This document shows positions 34,605 to 42,561 of a DNA stretch of 64,000 bases, piece after piece (position 1 is the first letter of the stretch; the number at the start of each line of letters is the position of its first letter). The DNA lies in NCBI RefSeq assembly GCF_014203835.1, contig NZ_JACHJW010000001.1, positions 6,584,501 to 6,648,500 of the forward strand. Direction: 5' to 3'. The position numbers were made by a program, and so were the translations under genes. The notes under the pieces are model-generated. The model was not told the origin of the DNA, made no database searches, and saw nothing but the letters and a program-made list of their open reading frames with translations. The DNA comes from Micromonospora polyrhachis. GTDB lineage: Bacteria; Actinomycetota; Actinomycetes; Mycobacteriales; Micromonosporaceae.

Positions 34605-35471
34605 TCACCCCAGCAACGCGGCGGCGGTGTCGACGGCGGCGGCCACGTCGTCATCCGGTGGATAGAGCAGCGCCCGCCCCACCACGAGGCCGCGTACGCC
34701 TGGATTGGCCAGCGCCTTCTGCCAGGCGGTGTACGCCTCCTCGCCGGCCGACTCGCCGCCCAGCAGCAGCACCGGCAGCGTGGTCGACTCCAGGACCCGG
34801 TCCATCTCCGGCACCACCGGCAGCTTGAGCCAGGTGTACGCGGACGACCCGCCCAACGCCTGGCCGACACCGATGGCCCGGATCAGTGCCTCGGGGCGGG
34901 CGTCCAGTTGCGCCCGGCCGTCGATCCGGCTCACCGGCAGCGGCTCGATCATGGCCATCAGTCGATGTCGGGCCAGCTCGGTGACGGCCCGTCCGCAGGA
35001 TTCCAGGGTGCTGACCGTCCCCGGGTCGGCCGGGTCGATGCGGCACAGCATCTTGCCACCATCGAATCCCATCTCCACGATGGTCTGCGTGTCGTAGCCG
35101 GTGAACCGGTCGTCGAGTTCGAACACCGCCCCGGTGATTCCGCCCCGGTTCATCGAACCGATCACCAGACGGTCGTTCAGTTCGCCGAGGAGGAGCAGGT
35201 CCTCGATGACGTCGGCGGTGGCCATGACGCCGTGTACGCCCGGGCGGGACAGCGCGGTACGCAGCCGCTGGAGCAGGTCGGTCCGGTTGGCCATGGCGTC
35301 CGGCCGGTTCCGTACCCCGACGGTTCCCCGGGCCGGATGGTCGGCCGCGATGATCATCAACCGTTCGTCACCCCAGCCGGTCGGCCGGCGTCGGTCGGTG
35401 GCGGCCTGTGCCACCAGTTCGGGACGGCCCGCCCGCTGGCGGGTCAGGGCGCGGATCGTGTTCTCCGTCAT
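34605..35471 (-). CDS. Cgl0158-type (beta/alpha)8 aldolase-like protein, probable IolJ role
   Basis: A 288-residue TIM-barrel protein with MIIAADHPARG near residue 40, MIEPLP and TWLKLPVV strands. It belongs to the deoxyribose-phosphate/tagatose aldolase-like group found in actinobacterial iol clusters (Cgl0158 type). The pathway needs a 2-deoxy-5-keto-gluconate-6-phosphate aldolase after IolC and no other candidate is present, so that role is inferred. The ATG overlaps the iolC stop (ATGA). Confidence 0.8.
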   Translation of the reverse strand: MTENTIRALTRQRAGRPELVAQAATDRRRPTGWGDERLMIIAADHPARGTVGVRNRPDAMANRTDLLQRLRTALSRPGVHGVMATADVIEDLLLLGELNDRLVIGSMNRGGITGAVFELDDRFTGYDTQTIVEMGFDGGKMLCRIDPADPGTVSTLESCGRAVTELARHRLMAMIEPLPVSRIDGRAQLDARPEALIRAIGVGQALGGSSAYTWLKLPVVPEMDRVLESTTLPVLLLGGESAGEEAYTAWQKALANPGVRGLVVGRALLYPPDDDVAAAVDTAAALLG

Positions 35472-36538
35472 GGCGCCTCTCCCATCAGTCCGTACACCTC
35501 GTCAGCGGTCGGCATCGCATCCGAGCAGGACAGTCTCGCGGCGACGTGCGCGCCGGCCGCGTTGGCGAAGCGCAGGATCCGCTCCAGCGGCCAGTCCGCG
35601 AGCAGGCCGTGGCAGAGCGCACCGCCGAAGGCGTCACCCGCGCCCAGCCCGTTGACCACCTCCACCGGCACCGGCGGCACCACGACCCGGGTGCCGTCGG
35701 CGCGTTTGGCCAGCACACCCCCGGGGCCCTGTTTGACCACCGCCAGCCGGACGCCGGCTGCCAACAACGCGTCGGCTGCCGCATCGGGGCTGGTCTCGCC
35801 GGTGGTGATCGCGCACTCCTCGCGGTTGCCCACCGCCACGGTCACCGCGCCGGTCGCCAGGGCGTCGCGGTAGGCCCGGGTGGCCTGCGTCGGATCGGCC
35901 CACAGCATCGGCCGGTAGTCCAGATCAAGCACGGTCTCGCCGGTGTCGGCACCTTCGTGGTCGCGAGGGGTCTCGCCGATGTCATGACCTTCGTGGCCGT
36001 GGACGGCTCGGTCCCGCCGCAAGCCGAGCACGACGTGGTGGGCGGTCCGGCTGGGCTCGGCGGACAGGCCGGTGCCGGTGAGCCACACCAGGCGGGCGGC
36101 GGCCAGCGCCGACCGGTCCAGGTCGTCCGGACGTATCTCCAGGTCGGGTGCCTTCGGTGCCCGATAGAAGTAGATCGGGAAATCGTCCGGTGGGAAGATC
36201 TCGCAGAAGGTGATCGGGGTGGAAAGGCCCGGCACCTCGGTCACGTACCCGTCGTCCACCCCGTACGCCGTCAGCGCCTGGTGTACGAACGCGCCGAACG
36301 GGTCGGCCCCGGTCCGGGTGACCACCGCGGTACGGCACCCCAGCCGGGCCGAGGCGACGGCCACGTTGGTCGCGCTGCCACCCAGGAACCGGGCGAAGAT
36401 GTCCACCTCGGACAGGGGCACCCCGCCGCGCAGCGGATAGAGGTCGACGCCGACCCGGCCGACGGTGATGACGTCGTACGGCACTGCCGGTCGGCTCGGG
36501 GCGTTGACCGGGGACCCGTCCAGCGGCACGGATCCCAT
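35468..36538 (-). CDS. iolC: 5-dehydro-2-deoxygluconokinase IolC (PfkB family)
   Basis: A 356-residue PfkB sugar kinase. GRVGVDLYP and LGGSATNVAVASARLG form the substrate site, and VVNGLGAGDAFGGALCHGLL carries the catalytic Asp and anion hole. It phosphorylates 2-deoxy-5-keto-gluconate. ATG 36538 overlaps the iolE stop (TGATG); GTG 36541 is possible. A lineage-specific loop after residue ~175 contains a 12-residue tandem duplication (EGHDIGETP / EGADTGETV). Confidence 0.93.
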   Translation of the reverse strand: MGSVPLDGSPVNAPSRPAVPYDVITVGRVGVDLYPLRGGVPLSEVDIFARFLGGSATNVAVASARLGCRTAVVTRTGADPFGAFVHQALTAYGVDDGYVTEVPGLSTPITFCEIFPPDDFPIYFYRAPKAPDLEIRPDDLDRSALAAARLVWLTGTGLSAEPSRTAHHVVLGLRRDRAVHGHEGHDIGETPRDHEGADTGETVLDLDYRPMLWADPTQATRAYRDALATGAVTVAVGNREECAITTGETSPDAAADALLAAGVRLAVVKQGPGGVLAKRADGTRVVVPPVPVEVVNGLGAGDAFGGALCHGLLADWPLERILRFANAAGAHVAARLSCSDAMPTADEVYGLMGEAP

Positions 36539-37407
36539 CACGTACCCACCGAGGCGAGGTAGGCCAGGCTGCGGCGAACGTCGGCCAGCGGACCGGTACC
36601 GTCGGCCGGCTCACTCGCCAGCACGGCGTCCTGCTCCATGACGTACCAGCCGGGGTAGCCGGCGTCGGTCAACGCTGTCACGATTTCGGCGATGCCGACA
36701 TCGCCGTCGCCGAGCGGGCGGTACATGCCGGCCGCCACCGCATCGCGGTATCCGATGGCACCGGCCCGCACCCGCGAGGCGAGGGTCGCGTTGACGTCCT
36801 TCAGGTGCACGTGTGCGGTCCGTCCGGCGGCCTTGCGGGCGACCTCGACCGGGTCCGCGCCACCGACCAGCAGGTGTCCGGTGTCCAGGCAGAGCCCCAC
36901 GACGCTGCCGTCCAGCACCCGCCAGACCTCCTCGGCCCGCTCGACCATGGTGCCGACGTGCGGGTGTAGCGTCGCGACGACCCCGTGGTCGGCGGTGACT
37001 CCGGCCAGCGCGTCGAGCCGGCCGAGCAGCGTCCGCCAGCCCGCCGCGTCGAGGACCGGCCGCTGGTCGTAGCCCTCCGCTTCGGTCGCCGCGGCCAGCA
37101 CCAGCGTGTTCGCGCCGCTGGCCAGGAACGCCGGCAGGTGCGCCAGCACCTCCGGGAGCGGGTCGTGCCCCGGGTCGTGCAGCAGCACCGGCACGAAGCC
37201 GCCCACTGCGGTCAGCCCGTACGCCGTGAGCAGTTCCCGCCGCTGTACCGGGTCGGTGGGCAGGAACCCGTCCGGGCCGAACTCGGTGGCGATGATGCCG
37301 GTGCCGGCCATCTCGGTCAGCACCCGCTCGGCCGTCATCTGGTGCCCCCAGCCGGGCACCTCGCACACGCCCCAGGAAATGGGGGCCCCGGCGATTCGCA
37401 TGGCCAT
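36538..37407 (-). CDS. iolE: Inosose dehydratase-like TIM-barrel protein (IolE/IolI family)
   Basis: A 289-residue sugar-phosphate isomerase/epimerase family protein. APISWGVCEVPGWG is the typical N-terminus, metal-ligand strands include ATLHPHVGTMVE, GLCLDTGHLLVGG and AHVHLKDV, and YVMEQDA supplies the late Glu. In this operon the missing step is dehydration of scyllo-inosose, so IolE is the best assignment; an IolI-type isomerase is the alternative. ATG 37407 overlaps the iolG stop (TGATG). Confidence 0.8.
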   Translation of the reverse strand: MAMRIAGAPISWGVCEVPGWGHQMTAERVLTEMAGTGIIATEFGPDGFLPTDPVQRRELLTAYGLTAVGGFVPVLLHDPGHDPLPEVLAHLPAFLASGANTLVLAAATEAEGYDQRPVLDAAGWRTLLGRLDALAGVTADHGVVATLHPHVGTMVERAEEVWRVLDGSVVGLCLDTGHLLVGGADPVEVARKAAGRTAHVHLKDVNATLASRVRAGAIGYRDAVAAGMYRPLGDGDVGIAEIVTALTDAGYPGWYVMEQDAVLASEPADGTGPLADVRRSLAYLASVGT

Positions 37408-38450
37408 CACCGGCTTCCCACCCCGGCCGGATGGGTGAGCCGGACGTCGTCGCCCCGAACCTCGTCGACGCGTACCGGGCGCCGCTCGTGGCGGGACAGC
37501 TCGGCGGCCTCGGCCACGTACAGCGCCTCCAGCGCGTCGGCGACCGGACACGGGTTTCCGGTCCGGCCCGCGACCAGGTCCAGGAAGGCCGCCATCTCGG
37601 CGGCGTACGCGGGCCGGAAGCGGTGCCAGAAGTCGGGCCAGGCGGGCCCGGCGGACGGGGGCGCGCCGGGCTCGGCGGAGCGTAGTGGGGACCGCCCGTC
37701 CAACCCGACGACGTAGGTGCCCCGGGTGCCAGCGAGTTCGGCGCGTACGTCGTATCCCGCGCCGTTGTAGCGGGAGCCTTGCACCGTGGCGAGTGTTCCG
37801 TCGGCGAAGGTGAGGATGGTCGTCGCGGTGTCGACGTCGCCGGCCTGGGCGAAGAACGGCGCGCCCCGGTTCGCGCCGGTCGCGTACACCTCGACCACCT
37901 CGGTGCCGGTCAGCCAACGGGCGATGTCGAAGTCGTGGATGTGGCAGTCGCGGAAGATGCCACCGGAGAGCGGTACGTAGTTGGCGTGCGGTGGGGCGGG
38001 GTCGCCGGTGACCAGGTGCAGTCGATGCAGTGTGCCGACTTCGCCGGCGCGTAGGGCGGCCCGGGCGGCCTGATAGCCGGCGTCGAATCGACGCTGGAAT
38101 CCGATCTGGACGGGGATCCCGGACTCGGCAACGCGCCGGGCGACATCGACGGTCTGCCTGACGTCCCCGGCGACCGGCTTTTCGCAGAACACCGGCACGC
38201 CCGCGTCGACCGCCCGGAGAATGAGCTCGGCATGCGTCGAGGTGGGAGTGGCGATCACGACGGCGTCGGGCGCGGCGGCCAGGGCGGCGTCCACGTCGCC
38301 GGCGGGTTGGGCACCGACCAGTTCGGCGGCGGAGCGGGCGCGCCCGGCGTCGGAGTCGGCGATGAGCAGCTGGGACACCTCCGGGTGAACGCGCAGGTTG
38401 GCCGCGTGCGCCGTGCCGATTCTTCCGGCTCCGAGCAGGGCGATGCGCAT
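37407..38450 (-). CDS. iolG: Inositol 2-dehydrogenase IolG (Gfo/Idh/MocA family)
   Basis: A 347-residue NAD-dependent dehydrogenase. The Rossmann motif LLGAGRIGTAHAANL is at the N-terminus, then EKPVAGD with the catalytic Lys, and GGIFRDCHIHDFDIARWLTG with Asp and His. It oxidises myo-inositol to 2-keto-inositol. It is the first gene of an eight-gene operon with overlapping or nearly overlapping junctions down to the DUF47 gene. The promoter and operator B lie in the divergent region shared with the GntR gene. Confidence 0.9.
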   Translation of the reverse strand: MRIALLGAGRIGTAHAANLRVHPEVSQLLIADSDAGRARSAAELVGAQPAGDVDAALAAAPDAVVIATPTSTHAELILRAVDAGVPVFCEKPVAGDVRQTVDVARRVAESGIPVQIGFQRRFDAGYQAARAALRAGEVGTLHRLHLVTGDPAPPHANYVPLSGGIFRDCHIHDFDIARWLTGTEVVEVYATGANRGAPFFAQAGDVDTATTILTFADGTLATVQGSRYNGAGYDVRAELAGTRGTYVVGLDGRSPLRSAEPGAPPSAGPAWPDFWHRFRPAYAAEMAAFLDLVAGRTGNPCPVADALEALYVAEAAELSRHERRPVRVDEVRGDDVRLTHPAGVGSR

Positions 38451-38514
38451 AGAACACCTCCTGGTGAATACGGTGGGGCCGTTGAGTCGGGCAGGAGTTG
38501 CTTCTGTGGCTAGA

Positions 38515-38578
38515 TTCTTAGTCCTCGACCGAGCGTCGTGTCAACACTTTGTAAGGACATAATGATGTCTGCTATTGT
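38515..38578. promoter_or_regulatory. Divergent iol/gntR promoter region with operator site B
   Basis: Minus strand: TTGACA (38544-38539), 18 bases, TAAGAA (38520-38515) drives iolG. Plus strand: TTGTAA (38549-38554), 18 bases, TATTGT (38573-38578) drives the regulator. Operator B (38548-38572), with GACAT-AATG-ATGTC, fills the plus-strand spacer exactly and abuts the minus-strand -35. This fits autorepression together with iol repression. Confidence 0.7.
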
Positions 38579-38612
38579 CATTTGATAGCGAAGGACACCT
38601 GCGAGGAGCATC

Positions 38613-39353
38613 TTGACCAGGCCGCTACCCATCACCCTCGACCGGTCGAGCCCGGTTCCCCTCTACTTCCAGGTCGCCCTGCAGATCGAACAGCTCATCG
38701 ATCAGGGCGAGCTGCCACCTGGTTCACGCCTGGACAACGAGATCCAGCTCGCCGACCAGACCGGGCTGTCCCGGCCCACCATGCGTCAGGCCATCCAGTG
38801 CCTGGTGGACAAGGGGCTGCTGGTCCGCAAGCGTGGTGTCGGCACCCAAGTCGTGCACGGCATGGTCAAGCGGCCGGTGGAGCTGAGCAGTCTCTACGAC
38901 GACCTCAGCCACGGCAACCAGCGACCCAGCACCATGACGCTCCTGGTCGAGACGATTCCGGCCGACGACGCCATCGCGGTCGCGTTGCGGCTGGCACCAG
39001 GCACCGACATCGTCCACCTGGAGCGGCTGCGGTTCGCCCAGGGTGAACCGCTCGCCATCATGCACAACTGGCTGCCCACCGGGTTGACCGAGCTGACCGA
39101 GGAACGGCTGGAGCGGCACGGCCTCTACGAGCTGCTGCGCGGTGCCGGGATCCACATGCGGGTGGCCAACCAGCGCATCGGTGCCCGGGCCGCCACCAGC
39201 CCGGAGGCCCGGTTGCTGCACGAGCGCCGGGGTGCGCCACTGCTGACGATGAGCCGCACCACCTACGACGACAGCGGCCGGGCGGTCGAGCACGGATCAC
39301 ACGTCTACCGGCCGACGCTCTACAGCTTCGAGATCGCCCTCGTCGAGCGCTGA
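38613..39353 (+). CDS. GntR/HutC-family regulator of the inositol genes
   Basis: A 246-residue regulator. The winged HTH is in residues ~10-80 (QVALQIEQLIDQGELPPG, LADQTGLSRPTMRQAIQCLVDKGLLVRKRGVGT), followed by a UTRA ligand domain (IVHLERLRFAQGEPLAI, LYELLRGAGIHM, SRTTYDDSGRAVEHG). The start is TTG 38613 with GAGGAG 5 bases upstream. Divergent from iolG over operator B, it is the likely repressor of sites A-D. The inducer should be an inositol intermediate; that is inference. Confidence 0.9.
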   Translation: MTRPLPITLDRSSPVPLYFQVALQIEQLIDQGELPPGSRLDNEIQLADQTGLSRPTMRQAIQCLVDKGLLVRKRGVGTQVVHGMVKRPVELSSLYDDLSHGNQRPSTMTLLVETIPADDAIAVALRLAPGTDIVHLERLRFAQGEPLAIMHNWLPTGLTELTEERLERHGLYELLRGAGIHMRVANQRIGARAATSPEARLLHERRGAPLLTMSRTTYDDSGRAVEHGSHVYRPTLYSFEIALVER

Positions 39354-39432
39354 CCCATCCGCCCCGGGTCCGCTCGGGAAGTCGACGCGCCGGTCCGGCC
39401 AGGACGGCTCGACCGACGCGTCGACTCGTACC

Positions 39433-40791
39433 TCAGAAGCGCGGGTTCCAACCCGAGGTGTCGACGGCCAGACCGGCCTCCTCGGCTACGTCCTCCCACT
39501 GCACGAACTTGAAGTTGGTGTTCTCTCGCTCCTCACCGTTGTCGTCGACGACGGTTGGCGTGTTCTGACCGTCGTGTACCACGAGCAGTCCCTCGTCGAA
39601 GGTGCTGCCGAGCGGTGCGTTGAGCACCATCGCGCCGTCGCAGACCTCGGAACCGTCCGGCTCGTCCGAGTCGTCACCGGAGACGACCCGGAAGTGACCC
39701 GTGTACGCGTTGGCACCCTGCAACTGGTAGACGGCGAAGGCGTTCTCGCCCTGACTGGATGCCAGCAGGTATCCCTTGCCGCCGCCCCGGTAGTAGATAG
39801 TCAGGCCCTCCACGTCGGAGGACAGGTGGCTACCGCCGTAGCCCGGGTCCGGGCCGTACGCGCACTCGTCGGTGACCGGGTCGTACGCCGCCGGTACGCC
39901 GTATTCGCGTACTTTGTCGACGAGCACTGGCGTGCCGAGCAACGTGGCCGGCATCCGCCAGATGCCGACGTCCTCCTGTCCGGCGTAGAGCGTGCCGGTC
40001 CGCGCGTCGACCACCATGCCCTCGAACTGCGGGTCCTCGCCCGGCTCAAGGCAGGGCTGCCAGGTCGCGCCGTTGGGCAGGGTGAAGCTTGCCGGCATGG
40101 TCAGTGTCCGCTCCACGGTGTAGGTCACCGTGCCGGCCGGGGTGGCGATGAGCCGCAGCAGCGCGAGCTTGGTGGTGTCCCGCTGGCTCACCAGGGCGTA
40201 CGACCGCCCGGTGGCGCGGTCCTGCCAGGTAGCCAGCCCGTATGCGGTTCGTTTCTCGTTCACCTCATCCTGATTGCTGGAGAAGACCAGTGGTGCCGCC
40301 GGGTCGGTGACGTCGACCAGCGGAGGTGCTCCCACCCGCGCGGCCGAGGGGTCGATCCGGTAGACGCGTAGCTGGTCGCGGCCCCGGTCGGAGACGACCG
40401 CCAGGTCGCGGGACGCGCCGCCGACCCGCATGCCGTACACCAGGTCGACGTTGTTGAACCGGCCGCCCTCGTCGCCGGGGCGGGGCGGCGCGGGTGCCGC
40501 GACGGTCTGCAGGACGGTGCCGGACAGCGAGTACGCCAGTAGGCCCGCCTCCTTGGCGGTGCCGATGACGACGCTCCGGGCGGAGTGCGTCGGGTGTAGC
40601 CAGATGGCCGGGTCGTCGGCATTGGCCCTGCCGCCCGCGTCGTCGTCGAAAAGCGCTGGCGTCTCCAGCTTCGCTTCGACCTCGGGCATGCTGCTGGCCT
40701 GTGCCGGCAGCGGCGAGAACGGGGAGATGGACAAGGCGGTGGTGATGGCGACAGTGGCCGCCGTGAGTAGGCGACCCCTTCGGTTGCGCAC
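39433..40791 (-). CDS. Secreted beta-propeller phytase (3-phytase)
   Basis: A 452-residue secreted protein. A Sec signal peptide with hydrophobic core LLTAATVAITTALSI ends near PAQASS. The body shows beta-propeller phytase marks: ADDPAIWLHPTH, SVVIGTAKEAGLLAYSLSG, RFNNVDLVYGM, LAVVSDRGRDQLRVYRID, EDPQFEGMVVD and SSDVEGLTIYY. Such Ca-dependent enzymes remove phosphates from phytate (inositol hexakisphosphate) outside the cell. GTG 40791 has GGAGG 4 bases upstream. It is convergent with the GntR gene and preceded by operator D, tying phytate cleavage to the inositol regulon. Confidence 0.9.
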   Translation of the reverse strand: MRNRRGRLLTAATVAITTALSISPFSPLPAQASSMPEVEAKLETPALFDDDAGGRANADDPAIWLHPTHSARSVVIGTAKEAGLLAYSLSGTVLQTVAAPAPPRPGDEGGRFNNVDLVYGMRVGGASRDLAVVSDRGRDQLRVYRIDPSAARVGAPPLVDVTDPAAPLVFSSNQDEVNEKRTAYGLATWQDRATGRSYALVSQRDTTKLALLRLIATPAGTVTYTVERTLTMPASFTLPNGATWQPCLEPGEDPQFEGMVVDARTGTLYAGQEDVGIWRMPATLLGTPVLVDKVREYGVPAAYDPVTDECAYGPDPGYGGSHLSSDVEGLTIYYRGGGKGYLLASSQGENAFAVYQLQGANAYTGHFRVVSGDDSDEPDGSEVCDGAMVLNAPLGSTFDEGLLVVHDGQNTPTVVDDNGEERENTNFKFVQWEDVAEEAGLAVDTSGWNPRF

Positions 40792-40845
40792 AGTACCTCC
40801 AAGGGTGGGGGGAACCCATCGGACAGGAGACCAGTTGCGAAATGA

Positions 40846-40870
40846 GATTACATTAAGATGTATTGACAAA
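40846..40870 (-). promoter_or_regulatory. GntR-type operator (site D) upstream of the phytase
   Basis: On the minus strand it begins TTTGTCAATACATCTTAATG. It keeps TTTGT-N4-ACAT and the TACAT-N4-ATGTA palindrome of the other sites. A TTGTCA -35-like hexamer overlaps it. The surrounding 40836-40905 segment is strikingly AT-rich for this genome. Confidence 0.6.
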
Positions 40871-40964
40871 CAATCGGCCGATAAATAGATAGAGATAAAC
40901 GTGTTCGACCTGCTGGCCGGTCGACCCAGTGGCGGGCGTCGTCTCGCCCGCCCGGAGTGACGTG

Positions 40965-42458
40965 CTAGGACGCGGTGGGGAAGTGCAGGGTGGGCTGAGC
41001 CGTCTCGACCGGCTCCGGCCAGCGGCTGGTGACCACCTTGCCGCGCGTGTAGAAGGCCACCCCCTCGGTGCCGTGGGCGTGCGTGTCGCCGAAGAGCGAC
41101 GCCTTCCAGCCGCCGAACGAGTGGTATGCCATCGGCACCGGCACCGGCACGTTGACGCCGATCATGCCGATCGTCGTGCCGCGTACGAAACGGCGGGCGG
41201 CGGCACCGCCCGAGGTGAACAACGCGGTGCCGTTGCCGTACGGATTGGCGTTGATCACCGCGATCGCCTCGTCGAGGTTCCGCGCGCGGAGCACCACCAG
41301 GACCGGACCGAAGATCTCCTGCTGGTACGCCGCCATGGTGGGGGTCACCCGGTCGAGCAGACACGGTCCGACGAAGAACCCGTCCTCGTGCCCGCCGACC
41401 CGCAGGTCTGATCCGTCGACGACGATCGCGGCTCCGGCTTCTCGTGCCCCGTCCACCGCGGCGAGCACCCGCTCCCGTGCCTGCGCCGTGACCACCGGAC
41501 CCATCTGGCTGCCCGGCTGGTCGCCAGGGCCGACCACGATCGCTGCCGCCTGCCGAGCCAGCAGCGTGACCAACTCGTCTCCGACCGGGTCCACCGCCAC
41601 CACGGCGGAGATGGCCATGCAACGCTGACCAGCGGAGCCGTAGGCCGCTGCCGCGATCTGCCGGGCCGCGTCCGGCAGGTCCGCGTCGGGCAGCACCACC
41701 GCGTGGTTCTTCGCGCCGCCGAGTCCCTGTACCCGTTTGCCCGTCGCCGAGGCGCGCTGGTGTACATAACTCGCGATCGGGGTGGAGCCGACGAACGACA
41801 CCGCCGCGACATCGGGGTGGTCGAGTAGCGCGTCAACAGCCCCCCGATCGCCGTGCACCACGTTGAACACCCCGTCCGGCAGGCCGGCGTCCGCGTACAA
41901 CCGCGCCACGAAATTGGCGGGGGACGGGTCGCGTTCGCTCGGCTTCTGTACGAAGGTGTTGCCGCAGGCGATGGCGATCGGGTGCATCCACATCGGCACC
42001 ATGACGGGGAAGTTGAACGGGGTGATGCCGACGCACACTCCGAGCGGTGTGCGCAGCGAGTACGAGTCGACGCCGGTCGAGACCTGGTCCGAGTACGCTC
42101 CCTTGAGTAGCTGCGGAATGCCGCAGGCGAACTCGATCACCTCTCGGCCGCGGATCACCTCGCCCCGCGCGTCCTCGACGGTCTTGCCGTGTTCGGCGGT
42201 GATCAGGCGCGCCAGTTCGTCCTCGTGCCGCTCGACCAGGTCACGTAGGGCGAACATGACCTTGGTGCGCCGGGACAGCGACACGTCGCCCCATGACCCG
42301 TACGCCTTGACTGCCGCGGCGACGGCGAGGTCTACCTCGACCCGCCCGCCGAGCGCTACCTCTGCCTGTGGCTGTCCGGTCGCCGGCTGCCAGACGGTCG
42401 CGTACCCACTGCCGCCGGTGACCGAGGTGCCGCCGATCCAGTGCTCGATGGTCCGCAT
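40965..42458 (-). CDS. iolA: Methylmalonate-semialdehyde dehydrogenase (CoA-acylating), IolA/MmsA
   Basis: A 497-residue aldehyde dehydrogenase with catalytic Cys in GSAGQRCMAIS, TPFNFPVMVPMW, FVGSTPIASYVHQRA, and EIFGPVLVVLRA near the end. It makes acetyl-CoA or propionyl-CoA from the semialdehyde released by the inositol aldolase. The ATG at 42458 (MRTIEHWIGG) is chosen because AAGGGAG precedes it; an upstream in-frame ATG at 42518 would lie inside operator C. It is transcribed separately from the iol operon but shares its operator. Confidence 0.92.
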   Translation of the reverse strand: MRTIEHWIGGTSVTGGSGYATVWQPATGQPQAEVALGGRVEVDLAVAAAVKAYGSWGDVSLSRRTKVMFALRDLVERHEDELARLITAEHGKTVEDARGEVIRGREVIEFACGIPQLLKGAYSDQVSTGVDSYSLRTPLGVCVGITPFNFPVMVPMWMHPIAIACGNTFVQKPSERDPSPANFVARLYADAGLPDGVFNVVHGDRGAVDALLDHPDVAAVSFVGSTPIASYVHQRASATGKRVQGLGGAKNHAVVLPDADLPDAARQIAAAAYGSAGQRCMAISAVVAVDPVGDELVTLLARQAAAIVVGPGDQPGSQMGPVVTAQARERVLAAVDGAREAGAAIVVDGSDLRVGGHEDGFFVGPCLLDRVTPTMAAYQQEIFGPVLVVLRARNLDEAIAVINANPYGNGTALFTSGGAAARRFVRGTTIGMIGVNVPVPVPMAYHSFGGWKASLFGDTHAHGTEGVAFYTRGKVVTSRWPEPVETAQPTLHFPTAS

Positions 42459-42510
42459 CGGGCTCCCTTCGTCGATGGATCCGCTGTCGAGCCTCATGCG
42501 GGTGCCGCAA

Positions 42511-42535
42511 TTTGTCAAGACATACTGATGTCATC
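42511..42535 (-). promoter_or_regulatory. GntR-type operator (site C) upstream of iolA
   Basis: On the plus strand the site begins TTTGTCAAGACATACTGATG and contains GACAT-ACTG-ATGTC. Fourteen bases (TATGTCTTGACAAA on the minus strand) are identical to site A, including an overlapping TTGACA -35. No clear -10 was found. Confidence 0.65.
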
Positions 42536-42561
42536 GCCGCCAGACGGCAACGCCTCGGTGG

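Noticed and set aside
40836-40905. Insertion-element remnant in the AT-rich phytase upstream region
   Set aside because: No terminal repeats or target duplication; the AT richness is explained by a promoter and operator D.
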